Positions 39,888-48,355 of a stretch of DNA of 64,000 nucleotides are shown here, piece after piece (the stretch's first letter is position 1; the number at the start of each line of letters is the position of its first letter). Source of the DNA: Pseudomonas alkylphenolica (GTDB lineage: Bacteria; Pseudomonadota; Gammaproteobacteria; Pseudomonadales; Pseudomonadaceae); contig NZ_QJRG01000044.1 of the NCBI RefSeq assembly GCF_004025535.1, positions 372,001 through 436,000 of the forward strand, given 5' to 3'. The notes beneath the pieces were generated by a model. It made no database searches. It worked only from the letters and a program-made list of their open reading frames with translations, and was not told where the DNA came from. The position numbers and the translations under genes are program-made.

Positions 39888-41927
39888 TTACTTGATGCGC
39901 TGACCTGGCTTGGCGCCGCTGTCAGGGCTGAGCAGGTAGATTTCTTCACCGCCAGGGCCGGCGGCCATGACCATGCCTTCGGATACGCCAAAGCGCATTT
40001 TGCGCGGCTTGAGGTTGGCGATCATCATGGTCAGGCGACCTTCGAGCTTGGCCGGGTCCGGGTAGGCCGACTTGATGCCGGAGAACACGTTGCGCTGTTC
40101 GTCACCGATATCCAGGGTCAGGCGCAGCAGCTTGTCAGCACCTTCAACCGCTTCGGCTTTGAGGATCAGGGCTACACGCAGGTCGACGGCGGCAAAGGTG
40201 TCGAAGTCGATTTCGGCCGACAGCGGGTCCTTGGTCAGTTCGCCATTGCCGGTGGCCACGGAAGTCTGGCTGGCAGCCAGGTCTTCCTTGCTGGCGGCGA
40301 CCATGGCCTCGACCTTGGCAGGCTCGATACGGTTCATCAGCGCCTTGAACGGGTTCAACTTGTGGTTGGTCAGGCGTGTCTGGTGGTCGTTCCAGGTCAG
40401 CGGGGCGACGTTGAGGAATGCCTCGGCGTCGGCGGCCAGCAATGGCAGTACCGGCTTGAGGAAAATCACCAGTTGGCGGAACAGGTTGATGCCCTGGGCG
40501 CAGATCGCCTGGACTTCGTCCTGCTTGCCTTCCTGCTTGGCCAGCGACCACGGCGCCTTGTCGGCGATCCAGGCGTTGGCGCGGTCGGCCAGGCCCATGA
40601 TTTCACGCATGGCACGGGCAAAGTCGCGGCCTTCGTAGGCTTCAGCGATGCCCGGTGCAGCAGCGAGGAAGGCTTCGGTCAGTTCTGGCGCGGCATCGCC
40701 GTCAACCATCACGCCGTCGTTGCCTTTGTGGATGAAGCCGGCGCAGCGGCTGGCAATGTTGACCACTTTACCGACCAGGTCGGAGTTGACCTTCTGCACG
40801 AAGTCTTCGAGGTTCAGGTCGAGGTCGTCGACGCCACGGCCGAGCTTGGAGGCGTAGTAGTAACGCAGGTATTCCGGTGCCAGGTGGTCCAGGTAGGTGC
40901 GGGCCTTGATGAAAGTGCCGCGTGACTTGGACATTTTCGAACCGTTGACCGTCAGGTAGCCGTGCACGTTGATGCCGGTCGGCTTGCGGAAGCCGGCGCC
41001 TTCGAGCATGGCAGGCCAGAACAGGGCGTGGAAGTTGACGATGTCCTTGCCGATGAAGTGGTACAGCTCGGCCTTGGAGTCCTTGTTCCAGAACGCGTCG
41101 AAGTCCAGCTCGGGACGACGGGCGCAGAGGTTCTTGAAGCTGGCCATGTAGCCGATTGGCGCATCGAGCCACACATAGAAATACTTGCCCGGCTCATCAG
41201 GGATCTCGAAACCGAAGTATGGCGCATCACGGGAAATGTCCCATTCCTGCAGGCCGGCATCCAGCCACTCGGCGATCTTGTTGGCCACGGCGTCCTGCAG
41301 GGTGCCGCTGCGGGTCCACTGCTGGAGCATGGCCTGGAAGTCGGGCAGCTTGAAGAAGAAGTGTTGGGAATCCTTGAGCACCGGGGTGGCGCCGGAAATC
41401 GCCGACTTGGGGTTCTTCAGCTCGGTCGGGGCATAGGTGGCGCCGCATTTTTCACAGTTGTCGCCGTATTGATCCTCTGCCGCACACTTGGGGCAGGTGC
41501 CCTTGATGAAGCGGTCGGCCAGGAACATTTTCTTGTCCGGGTCGAAATACTGGGTGATCGAGCGGGTGGCAATGTGCCCGGCGTCGCGCAGCTTGAGGTA
41601 GATCTGGTTCGACAACTCTCGGTTTTCTTCGGCGTGGGTCGAGTGGAAGTTGTCGAACTCGACCAGGAAGTCGGCGAAGTCGCCGCTATGCTCAGCCTGA
41701 ACGGCGGCAATCAGCTGCTCGGGGGTAATGCCTTCCTTTTCGGCGCGCAGCATGATGGCCGAGCCGTGGGCGTCGTCGGCACAGACATACACGCACTGGT
41801 TGCCGCGTAGTTTCTGGAAGCGCACCCACATGTCTGTCTGGACGTACTCGAGCATATGGCCAAGGTGAATGGAACCATTGGCATAGGGCAGGGCGCTGGT
41901 GACGAGAATCTGACGTGGCTCGGACAT
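39888..41927 (-). CDS. metG: methionyl-tRNA synthetase
   Basis: A class I aminoacyl-tRNA synthetase of 679 residues. The HIGH-type signature HLGH is at residues 21-24, the zinc knuckle has CPKC and CEKC around residues 145-165, and the KMSKS loop reads KMSKSRG in the middle of the protein. The last 110 residues form the OB-fold tRNA-binding/dimerisation domain ([14 protein letters not shown]). It charges tRNA(Met) for initiation and elongation. It is divergent from mrp/apbC and transcribed toward the rnf operon, 90 bases upstream of rnfA, so it may feed that operon. Confidence 0.96.
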   Translation of the reverse strand: MSEPRQILVTSALPYANGSIHLGHMLEYVQTDMWVRFQKLRGNQCVYVCADDAHGSAIMLRAEKEGITPEQLIAAVQAEHSGDFADFLVEFDNFHSTHAEENRELSNQIYLKLRDAGHIATRSITQYFDPDKKMFLADRFIKGTCPKCAAEDQYGDNCEKCGATYAPTELKNPKSAISGATPVLKDSQHFFFKLPDFQAMLQQWTRSGTLQDAVANKIAEWLDAGLQEWDISRDAPYFGFEIPDEPGKYFYVWLDAPIGYMASFKNLCARRPELDFDAFWNKDSKAELYHFIGKDIVNFHALFWPAMLEGAGFRKPTGINVHGYLTVNGSKMSKSRGTFIKARTYLDHLAPEYLRYYYASKLGRGVDDLDLNLEDFVQKVNSDLVGKVVNIASRCAGFIHKGNDGVMVDGDAAPELTEAFLAAAPGIAEAYEGRDFARAMREIMGLADRANAWIADKAPWSLAKQEGKQDEVQAICAQGINLFRQLVIFLKPVLPLLAADAEAFLNVAPLTWNDHQTRLTNHKLNPFKALMNRIEPAKVEAMVAASKEDLAASQTSVATGNGELTKDPLSAEIDFDTFAAVDLRVALILKAEAVEGADKLLRLTLDIGDEQRNVFSGIKSAYPDPAKLEGRLTMMIANLKPRKMRFGVSEGMVMAAGPGGEEIYLLSPDSGAKPGQRIK

Positions 41928-42083
41928 GGGGGCTCGGCTACTTTTTTCGGCTACTAGAGATGAAACGGTGATCGGCCACTATAAAACGCCGGGAAATTTA
42001 TTTCACCCCATGGACGTAACTCCGGTTGTCTTGCGGGTTAGCATAGTGGTCTGTTTTGCTCAGTCTTTATCACGGGAGTCTCC

Positions 42084-43178
42084 ATGAGTGCCGTCACTCG
42101 CGCCGCCGTCGAAGCCGTTCTTCGCCAATACACCGATCCTTACCTGAACCAGGATCCGGTCAGTGCCGGCTGTGTGCAGGCCATTGATATCCAGGGGGCA
42201 CGGGTCAATGTCCAGCTGCAGCTGGGTTATGCCGCCGGCCTGTTCAAGAATGGCTGGGCCCAGGTGCTGCAAACGGCCATCGAAGGTATCGACGGCGTGG
42301 ACGCGGCGCGGGTCGAGATCGATTGCGTGATCGCTGCGCACAAGTCCCAGGCGCAGATCCCGGGTATGGCCAACGTCAAGAACATCATTGCCGTGGCCTC
42401 AGGCAAGGGCGGCGTGGGCAAGTCCACGACCGCTGCCAACCTGGCCCTGGCGCTGGCCCGCGAAGGGGCTCGGGTGGGCATTCTCGATGCCGACATCTAT
42501 GGCCCGAGCCAGGGGGTGATGTTTGGTATCCCCGAGCGCACCCGACCACAGGTACGTGATCAGAAATGGTTCGTGCCGCTCAAGGCGCATGGTGTGGAAG
42601 TCATGTCCATGGCGTTCCTGACCGATGACAACACGCCGATGGTCTGGCGTGGGCCGATGGTCTCCGGTGCCCTGCTGCAGCTGGTGACACAGACCGCCTG
42701 GGACAACCTCGACTATCTGGTGATCGATATGCCGCCGGGAACGGGTGATATCCAGCTGACCCTGGCGCAAAAAGTCCCGGTGGCCGGCTCAGTGATCGTC
42801 ACCACTCCTCAGGACCTGGCACTGATTGACGCCAAGAAAGGCGTGGAGATGTTCCGCAAGGTCAACATCCCAGTACTGGGTGTAGTCGAGAACATGGCTG
42901 TGCACATCTGTTCGAACTGCGGCCATGCCGAACACCTGTTTGGTGAGGGCGGCGGTGAAAAGCTGGCCTCCCAGTACGGGGTGGAACTGCTGGCCTCGCT
43001 ACCGTTGTCGATGCTGATTCGCGAGCAGGCCGACAGCGGTAAGCCGACAGCCATCGCCGAGCCGGAAAGCCAGATTGCCATGGTCTATCAGGAGCTGGCC
43101 CGCCAGGTGGGTGCGCGGATCGTGTTGCAAGAGGCCGCTACGCCGGCGATGCCTAATATCACCATCAGCGAAGACTGA
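42084..43178 (+). CDS. apbC: iron-sulfur cluster carrier protein ApbC/Mrp
   Basis: A P-loop ATPase of 364 residues of the Mrp/NBP35 family, with an N-terminal MIP18-like (DUF59) domain up to about residue 95. The deviant Walker A SGKGGVGKST is near 110-119, and the cluster-binding CSNC motif is at about residue 276. It carries and transfers [4Fe-4S] clusters to apoproteins; a role in maturing the many Fe-S proteins encoded nearby (Nth, Rnf, DinG) is plausible. The ATG lies seven bases after GGGAG. An inverted REP pair follows the stop codon. Confidence 0.93.
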   Translation: MSAVTRAAVEAVLRQYTDPYLNQDPVSAGCVQAIDIQGARVNVQLQLGYAAGLFKNGWAQVLQTAIEGIDGVDAARVEIDCVIAAHKSQAQIPGMANVKNIIAVASGKGGVGKSTTAANLALALAREGARVGILDADIYGPSQGVMFGIPERTRPQVRDQKWFVPLKAHGVEVMSMAFLTDDNTPMVWRGPMVSGALLQLVTQTAWDNLDYLVIDMPPGTGDIQLTLAQKVPVAGSVIVTTPQDLALIDAKKGVEMFRKVNIPVLGVVENMAVHICSNCGHAEHLFGEGGGEKLASQYGVELLASLPLSMLIREQADSGKPTAIAEPESQIAMVYQELARQVGARIVLQEAATPAMPNITISED

Positions 43179-43187
43179 TAGGGCTCA

Positions 43188-43242
43188 TTCGCGGGTAAAC
43201 CCGCTCCTACAACATCCCTGTAGGAGCGGGTTTACCCGCGAA
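43188..43242. repeat. inverted REP pair (24-bp arms)
   Basis: Arm 43188-43211 (TTCGCGGGTAAACCCGCTCC then TACA) and arm 43219-43242 are exact reverse complements around a seven-base loop, a typical P. putida-type REP doublet. It sits between apbC and the csp terminator and may protect the apbC 3' end or be the target of a REP-associated transposase elsewhere. Confidence 0.9.
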
Positions 43243-43255
43243 GTTTTCCCAGGGC

Positions 43256-43292
43256 AAAAAAAAGCCCCGCCTGTTAAGGGCGGGGCTTTCTT
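43256..43292 (-). terminator. cold-shock gene terminator
   Basis: AAAGCCCCGCC and GGCGGGGCTTT pair around TGTTAAG. Eight As on the plus side give a T-run after the stem in the csp direction. Confidence 0.92.
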
Positions 43293-43310
43293 CAAGCTGT
43301 AAAGCAGAAG

Positions 43311-43520
43311 TTAGATAACTTCTACTTCCTCAGCCTGCATGCCTTTCTGACCGCGAGTAGCGATGAAAGAAACCTGTTGGCCTTCTTTCAGGCTTTTGAA
43401 GCCGTCAGCTTTGATGGCTTTGAAGTGTACGAACAGGTCGTCACCGGATTGTGGGGTGATGAAGCCGAAGCCTTTTTCATCGTTGAACCACTTAACGGTA
43501 CCGGTTTGGCGATTGGACAT
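43311..43520 (-). CDS. cold-shock domain protein (CspA family)
   Basis: A single cold-shock domain of 69 residues with both RNA-binding motifs: KGFGFI (RNP1) and LFVHFKAI (RNP2). It binds single-stranded RNA or DNA as a chaperone. Whether it is cold-induced or constitutive cannot be read here. A leader of unknown length lies in the 351-base spacer toward dcd. It has a strong Shine-Dalgarno (AAGGAGACAG) before the ATG. Confidence 0.94.
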   Translation of the reverse strand: MSNRQTGTVKWFNDEKGFGFITPQSGDDLFVHFKAIKADGFKSLKEGQQVSFIATRGQKGMQAEEVEVI

Positions 43521-43871
43521 GGTCTGTCTCCTTGGACAAAGTTAACTACGACTCAGGAAACGCCCTGGCCGAGACTGAGTGCAAAGAGGCAGAAAATTCA
43601 TGAAGATGGGTTGATCGAAATCTTGCATCAGGTAGATATTCTCAGTGACACGTGCAGCACAGTGGCGTCACCATAACCGTTTTTCCAGAACGTGCCAATG
43701 GTCTTGTTGAGCTTTCGCGCAAATCATGACTGACGGTGCTACCGGTCGGCCGCAAAGCCCCGTGATACGTGGATTCGACGCGTGACGGCGGATGGAACTT
43801 TGAACCAGGCGCCAGGCCCGGTAAGATGCGCCACAGATATTTTTCACCTCGCTACTTTCAGGACACCCGCC
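43521..43871. other. intergenic region between csp and dcd (351 bases)
   Basis: This divergent spacer holds the csp leader and the dcd promoter. The csp ribosome binding site is clear, but I see no protein-coding frame and no strong hairpin. A long structured csp 5' leader would be expected if the gene is cold-regulated, but it cannot be shown by eye. Confidence 0.5.
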
Positions 43872-44438
43872 ATGAGCATCAAATCGGACAAGTGGATTCG
43901 CCGCATGGCGCAGGAACACGGCATGATCGAGCCGTTCGTCGAACGCCAGGTGCGTGGCGAGAGCGATAACCGGCTGATTTCCTTCGGTGTATCAAGCTAC
44001 GGCTACGACGTGCGCTGCGCCGACGAGTTCAAGGTGTTCACCAATATCAACTCGGCGACCGTCGATCCGAAAAACTTCGACGCGGGCAGCTTTGTCGATG
44101 TCAAAAGCGACGTCTGCATCATTCCGCCCAACTCCTTCGCCCTGGCCCGCACCGTCGAGTACTTCCGCATTCCGCGCAACGTCCTGACCATCTGCCTGGG
44201 CAAAAGCACCTACGCCCGCTGCGGCATCATCGTCAACGTGACCCCGCTTGAGCCAGAGTGGGAAGGCCACGTTACCCTGGAGTTCTCCAACACCACCACC
44301 TTGCCGGCGAAAATCTACGCCAACGAAGGCGTGGCACAGATGCTCTTCCTCGAATCCGATGAAGAGTGTGAGGTGTCCTACAAGGATCGTGGTGGTAAAT
44401 ACCAGGGGCAGCGCGGCGTCACCCTGCCTCGCACGTGA
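43872..44438 (+). CDS. dcd: dCTP deaminase
   Basis: A trimeric dCTP deaminase of 188 residues that makes dUTP and feeds dTMP synthesis. The conserved [13 protein letters not shown], the [23 protein letters not shown] block with the catalytic Glu, and [18 protein letters not shown] are all present, and the length is standard. The ATG at 43872 is supported by the family start [14 protein letters not shown] small hairpin after the gene precedes the proline-rich protein gene. Confidence 0.95.
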   Translation: MSIKSDKWIRRMAQEHGMIEPFVERQVRGESDNRLISFGVSSYGYDVRCADEFKVFTNINSATVDPKNFDAGSFVDVKSDVCIIPPNSFALARTVEYFRIPRNVLTICLGKSTYARCGIIVNVTPLEPEWEGHVTLEFSNTTTLPAKIYANEGVAQMLFLESDEECEVSYKDRGGKYQGQRGVTLPRT

Positions 44439-44493
44439 GCCGACAAAACGCGGGAATTCCTCGCCGCTTGTAGACTCCAATGCAGTGAACCGT

Positions 44494-44518
44494 TTCGCCA
44501 GGCAACAGGCCTGGCGAA
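44494..44518 (+). terminator. hairpin between dcd and the proline-rich protein gene
   Basis: TTCGCCAGGC and GCCTGGCGAA pair perfectly around AACAG. No T-run follows, and the next ribosome binding site begins ten bases later, so it is more likely a leader structure than a full terminator. Confidence 0.5.
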
Positions 44519-44537
44519 CCTCACCCAGGAGTCGTCC

Positions 44538-44771
44538 ATGAAACTCGACCCGAGCATCAGCGCCAAACTGGCCGTGTTGCAGCCCAATCATGTCGGGGTG
44601 CTGGCCTGGTCGCTACTGGCTCATCCGCATCCCCACAGCATCCACGCTGGCGGTGTACCCGGTCAGCCTGACCCCGATACCCCTGATCAGCCACCTCCGG
44701 GCGAAGGGCAGCCGATGGAACCGGGCGAACCCACCTTGCCAGACGAGCCACCTCCGGCGCCTGTGGCCTGA
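44538..44771 (+). CDS. small proline-rich protein, unknown function
   Basis: A 77-residue protein with a short N-terminal globular-looking part (MKLDPSISAKLAVLQPNHV, then VLAWSLLAHPHPHS) and a C-terminal half made of Pro/Gly/Glu repeats (PDPDTPDQPPPGEGQP, GEPTLPDEPPP). AGGAG six bases before the ATG supports translation. I recall similar short proteins in other pseudomonads but no function. The tail is probably disordered and could bind a partner. Confidence 0.7.
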   Translation: MKLDPSISAKLAVLQPNHVGVLAWSLLAHPHPHSIHAGGVPGQPDPDTPDQPPPGEGQPMEPGEPTLPDEPPPAPVA

Positions 44772-44802
44772 AGCTCATGCGTGTAGCGTTGAGAGTGGCG
44801 GC

Positions 44803-45918
44803 TCAAGGCGACAGCAGGTAGCCACTGCGGTAGGCCTGGCGGCCTGCCACGTGTGCGATGACCATGCCAGCGGTGGCCATGCGTCGCAACGAGCGGGCGT
44901 AAAGCAGCCCGGGCTGCAGATTGCGCACGGGAGTAACGCGATCGTTGAGCGGATCGATGACCTCGGCGATCAATTGATCTGCTTCCAGGTACTGCCCGGG
45001 CGCAGCGTGAAACACCAGCAATCCCCCCAGGGGCGTTACCACAGGTTCTACGCCGGCCAGCGGTGTGGCCGGGTACATCAGCGGTGGCGGTGCGCTGGTG
45101 TTGCCTTCAATGGCACCGTACTGCGTCAGGTAGGCCAGGATCGCCGCGCAATCTTTTTCGGCCAGCGGATGGCTGACGTCGCCTTGGCCGCGCAATTCGA
45201 TAGTGACCGAGAAACTGCCCTGGGGGATCGGGAAGTGCTTGGCGAAGCGCTGCTGCAGTTGCCACCAGACCAGGGTGAAGCATTCGTCGAAGGATTGTCC
45301 GCCTGAGTCGGTGGCAAGCAGGTTGGCCTGGGCGCCAAGGTAGCGCGCCAGCGGCTCGACCTGAGGCCAGGCCTCAGGGGTGGTGTACAGGTGGGCGACG
45401 GCTTCGAAATCGCAGTGCAGATCCAGCACCATCTCGGCATCACAGGCCAGGCGCTGCAAGGCCAGGCGCTGCGACTGCAGCGGCGTATGGGCGGGCTGGG
45501 CATCCAGCGCGCGGCGCAGGCACTCGCGGATGAGGGTGAGGTTGTGCGCAGGGTCCTGGTTCAGATGGGCTTCGATCTGGTCGCCGATGCTGTCGCTGAG
45601 GTCGACGAAGTTGCGGTTGAAGTTCTCGCCACTCTGCAGTTCGTAGCGGCCAAGCGGCACATCCATCAATACCTGTTCGAGGCCTACCGGGTTGGCAATC
45701 GGCACCAGCACGATCTCCCGACGCAGCGCTCCCTGTGCCTCGAGTTCGCCCAGGCGCTGCTTGAGGTGCCAGGCGACCAGCATGCCGGGCAGTTCGTCAG
45801 CATGCAGTGACGCCTGGATGTAGATCTTGCCGGCGCCACGGGGGCCGAAATGAAAGCTATGGATCTGGCGGGCGATACCTGGAACCGGGGCCAGAATGTC
45901 GTGGGTCGAATGATGCAT
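44803..45918 (-). CDS. succinylglutamate desuccinylase/aspartoacylase family protein
   Basis: An M14-like zinc hydrolase of 371 residues. The first zinc motif is HADELPG (His39 and Glu42), and a later VLDLHCDFEA supplies the third ligand; a C-terminal beta-rich domain follows. Relatives cleave N-acyl amino acids or small peptides. True AstE is usually encoded with the ast operon, which is absent here, so the substrate is open. It is convergent with the proline-rich protein gene and stands alone. Confidence 0.85.
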   Translation of the reverse strand: MHHSTHDILAPVPGIARQIHSFHFGPRGAGKIYIQASLHADELPGMLVAWHLKQRLGELEAQGALRREIVLVPIANPVGLEQVLMDVPLGRYELQSGENFNRNFVDLSDSIGDQIEAHLNQDPAHNLTLIRECLRRALDAQPAHTPLQSQRLALQRLACDAEMVLDLHCDFEAVAHLYTTPEAWPQVEPLARYLGAQANLLATDSGGQSFDECFTLVWWQLQQRFAKHFPIPQGSFSVTIELRGQGDVSHPLAEKDCAAILAYLTQYGAIEGNTSAPPPLMYPATPLAGVEPVVTPLGGLLVFHAAPGQYLEADQLIAEVIDPLNDRVTPVRNLQPGLLYARSLRRMATAGMVIAHVAGRQAYRSGYLLSP

Positions 45919-46122
45919 ATCAGTCCTAGTGAGTCGGTCCTGGGAATTCCGGCCAGCGCCGTTCGGCGAGGCGAAAAAGACACCGGGCGGCGCAGCGCCG
46001 ACGGCATGATGATGTAAGCATAGAGCTTCATCGGGATGGCACCGAGCGTTACCGCTCGATGCCTGACTTCACCATGACAGCAAATTTCTCTCCACAGCCC
46101 TGATGCGCGTTGAGCGATCACT

Positions 46123-48174
46123 TCAGTAACGGGCATCCACCGGTTTGCCGCCGTTGGGCCAGTCGTTGACCTTGTCCGGGAAGTCCGGACGCGGCTGCTG
46201 CGAGAACCAGGCGGCGACATCCACCGCCTCCTGATCGCTCAGACCACCCTGACCCAACGGAAAGCGCCCGTGAAAGCCGATCGGCATGTTGCGTTTGACG
46301 AACGCTGCGGCGGTATAGGTACGCGCCATTCCTGCACCGATATTGAAGGATTGATCACCCCACAGCGGTGGGAATATCAGGTTGCCGTCCTCGTGGGCCA
46401 GCCCTTCGCCGCTGACACCATGGCACACTGCACACTGCGTGGCGTACACCTGTTGGCCGTTGCCAAGGTCGGGCTTGATCGCAGGATCGATCTTGCCGAC
46501 ACCGCGCCCGGCGACTTTGTCGCCGGGTTGGGTGTTGTTCTTCATCCAGTCGAAATAAGCCACCATAGCCTGCATGTCCGGTGATTGCGCCGGAATCGGT
46601 TTACCGTTCATTGAGCGGCGGAAACACCCATTGATGCGTTCTTCCAGAGTGATCACCTTGCCCGCACGGGGTGCATAACCGGGGAAAAAGGCGGACACGC
46701 CGACAAAGGGGGAGCCATCGGCCACCGTGCCGGCGTTCAGGTGACAGCTGGTGCAATTCAGGGCATTGCCGACGTTGTCGGGCAGTAGCGCCTTGGTTTG
46801 CAGGTGCAGGCGCATGCCACGGATCACTTGATCGGCGTTCGTGGCCATCAGCAGGTTGGCCAGGCGCGGGGTGTCGAAGGCGGTGGAATCTGAAGGTTGT
46901 GGGTTGAGTGAATCGCGCAGTTTTTTCACCTGGGCCGGAGTGACCGCCGTGCTGTTGTTACCCCAGCGACTGCGCACGAAACTGAGGATTTCGGCAATCT
47001 CCTGATCGGCAAGGCGATCGAAGCCGGGCATGCTGAAAACCCGCGAATGGGTGGTGGTTTGCGCCGACTTCCAGCCGGTCAGGGTGATGTGCAGCAGTGA
47101 CGTCGGATCGCGTGAGGCAACGCTCGGGTTACCGGCCAGTGGCGGGAACATGCCTGGTACACCGGCCCCATCGGCGCGGTGGCAATCACTGCAGAACTGG
47201 GTGTAACCCAGCCCGCCACGGCTGCTGAACAGGTCGTCTGGCGCCGAGGCCCGGGTAAGAGGCAGCGCCGGCATGGGTCGGTCGTTTTCACCCGGTGGCA
47301 GCGACTTCAGGTAACTGGCTATGGCCGTCAGGTCGGCGTCGCTGAAGTGCTGGGTGCTGTGATGAATCACATCGACCATGTTGCCGGAGACCGTTGCAAA
47401 ACGGTTCTGCCCGGTTTTCAGCAGTTGCACGGTATCCGGCACCGTCCACAGGTTGCGCAAGCTTAGCGCGCGCCAGTGCTCTACAGTCTCGCCGGCAAGG
47501 AAGTGCTTGCCGCTGCTGCCGGCATCGCTCATGGCCTTTTCCTGAAAAGCGATGCCACGAGGGGTATGGCAGGCACCACAATGACCCAGGCCTTGCACCA
47601 GATAGGCGCCACGGTTGATCAACGCAGGACGTTTGGGGTCTGGCTCAAACGGCTGGTCGTCGAGGAACACCCAGTTCCACAGTGCCAGCCCCCAACGCAT
47701 GCTGAACGGCCAGCTCATCTGCGCCGGCAGATCGGCCTGATTGACCGGCGCGACGTCTTCCATCAGGTAGGTATACAGCGCGCGCATGTCCGCTTCGGTC
47801 ATCTTCGCGTAGGACGGGTAGGGCATGGCGGGGTAGAGGTGGGTGCCCTCGGCATTTACCCCTTCGCGCATGGCCCGGTCGAACTGCTCGAAGCTGTAGC
47901 GGCCGATACCGGTGTCAGGGTCCGGCGTGATGTTGCTCGAGTAGATCGTGCCCATCGGCGTCTGCAATTGCAGGCCGCCCGCCATCAACGCGCCCTGCGG
48001 TGCCGTATGACAAGCGATGCAGTCACCCAGTTGGGCAACATATTTGCCGCGATCGATCAGCGCCGTGTCGACCGGCTCAGAATCCGTTGCCGCTATCGGC
48101 TCACGGGCATGAAGAACAGGGATCAGTAGCAGGGTCATGGCGCACAGGGCCAGACGCGAACGGACGGAAGCCAT
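46123..48174 (-). CDS. pentahaem cytochrome c: AdhB-like three-haem module fused to TsdA-like two-haem module
   Basis: A protein of 683 residues with a signal peptide (hydrophobic residues 8-22, ending LHAREP). Five CxxCH haem sites: CIACH 52-56, CGACH 199-203, CSDCH 328-332, CTSCH 474-478 and CAVCH 581-585. The first 420 residues look like the three-haem cytochrome subunit of membrane alcohol or gluconate dehydrogenases. From about 430 on, ERINGCFRRSMNGKPI, FPPLWGDQSFNIGAGM and AAAFVKRNMP match the thiosulfate dehydrogenase TsdA pattern. No dehydrogenase partner is adjacent. AAGGAA six bases before the ATG supports the start. It is periplasmic and probably an electron-transfer hub. Confidence 0.85.
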   Translation of the reverse strand: MASVRSRLALCAMTLLLIPVLHAREPIAATDSEPVDTALIDRGKYVAQLGDCIACHTAPQGALMAGGLQLQTPMGTIYSSNITPDPDTGIGRYSFEQFDRAMREGVNAEGTHLYPAMPYPSYAKMTEADMRALYTYLMEDVAPVNQADLPAQMSWPFSMRWGLALWNWVFLDDQPFEPDPKRPALINRGAYLVQGLGHCGACHTPRGIAFQEKAMSDAGSSGKHFLAGETVEHWRALSLRNLWTVPDTVQLLKTGQNRFATVSGNMVDVIHHSTQHFSDADLTAIASYLKSLPPGENDRPMPALPLTRASAPDDLFSSRGGLGYTQFCSDCHRADGAGVPGMFPPLAGNPSVASRDPTSLLHITLTGWKSAQTTTHSRVFSMPGFDRLADQEIAEILSFVRSRWGNNSTAVTPAQVKKLRDSLNPQPSDSTAFDTPRLANLLMATNADQVIRGMRLHLQTKALLPDNVGNALNCTSCHLNAGTVADGSPFVGVSAFFPGYAPRAGKVITLEERINGCFRRSMNGKPIPAQSPDMQAMVAYFDWMKNNTQPGDKVAGRGVGKIDPAIKPDLGNGQQVYATQCAVCHGVSGEGLAHEDGNLIFPPLWGDQSFNIGAGMARTYTAAAFVKRNMPIGFHGRFPLGQGGLSDQEAVDVAAWFSQQPRPDFPDKVNDWPNGGKPVDARY

Positions 48175-48322
48175 TGCATATTCCTTTATTCGCCCGGCCC
48201 GGGAGGTCCCTTCATGCGGGCGTGCAATCGTTTTTATGATTCATCAGGCAACGCTGGGGCGTGAGTACGTCCCAGGCTGGTTGTAGAGGATTTGTACGCG
48301 GGGGCTGTTGATTTGGATCAGC

Positions 48323-48345
48323 GCAGCCGGCATTGCGCCGGCTGC
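48323..48345 (-). terminator. probable quiP terminator hairpin
   Basis: GCAGCCGGC (48323-48331) pairs perfectly with GCCGGCTGC (48337-48345) around ATTGC, 11 bases after the quiP stop codon. Only a weak T-content follows on the minus strand. Confidence 0.55.
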
Positions 48346-48355
48346 GAGGGAAGGG

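Noticed and set aside
44803..45918. AstE of the arginine succinyltransferase pathway
   Set aside because: No other ast genes are adjacent and the protein is longer and distinct; only the zinc-hydrolase family is supported.
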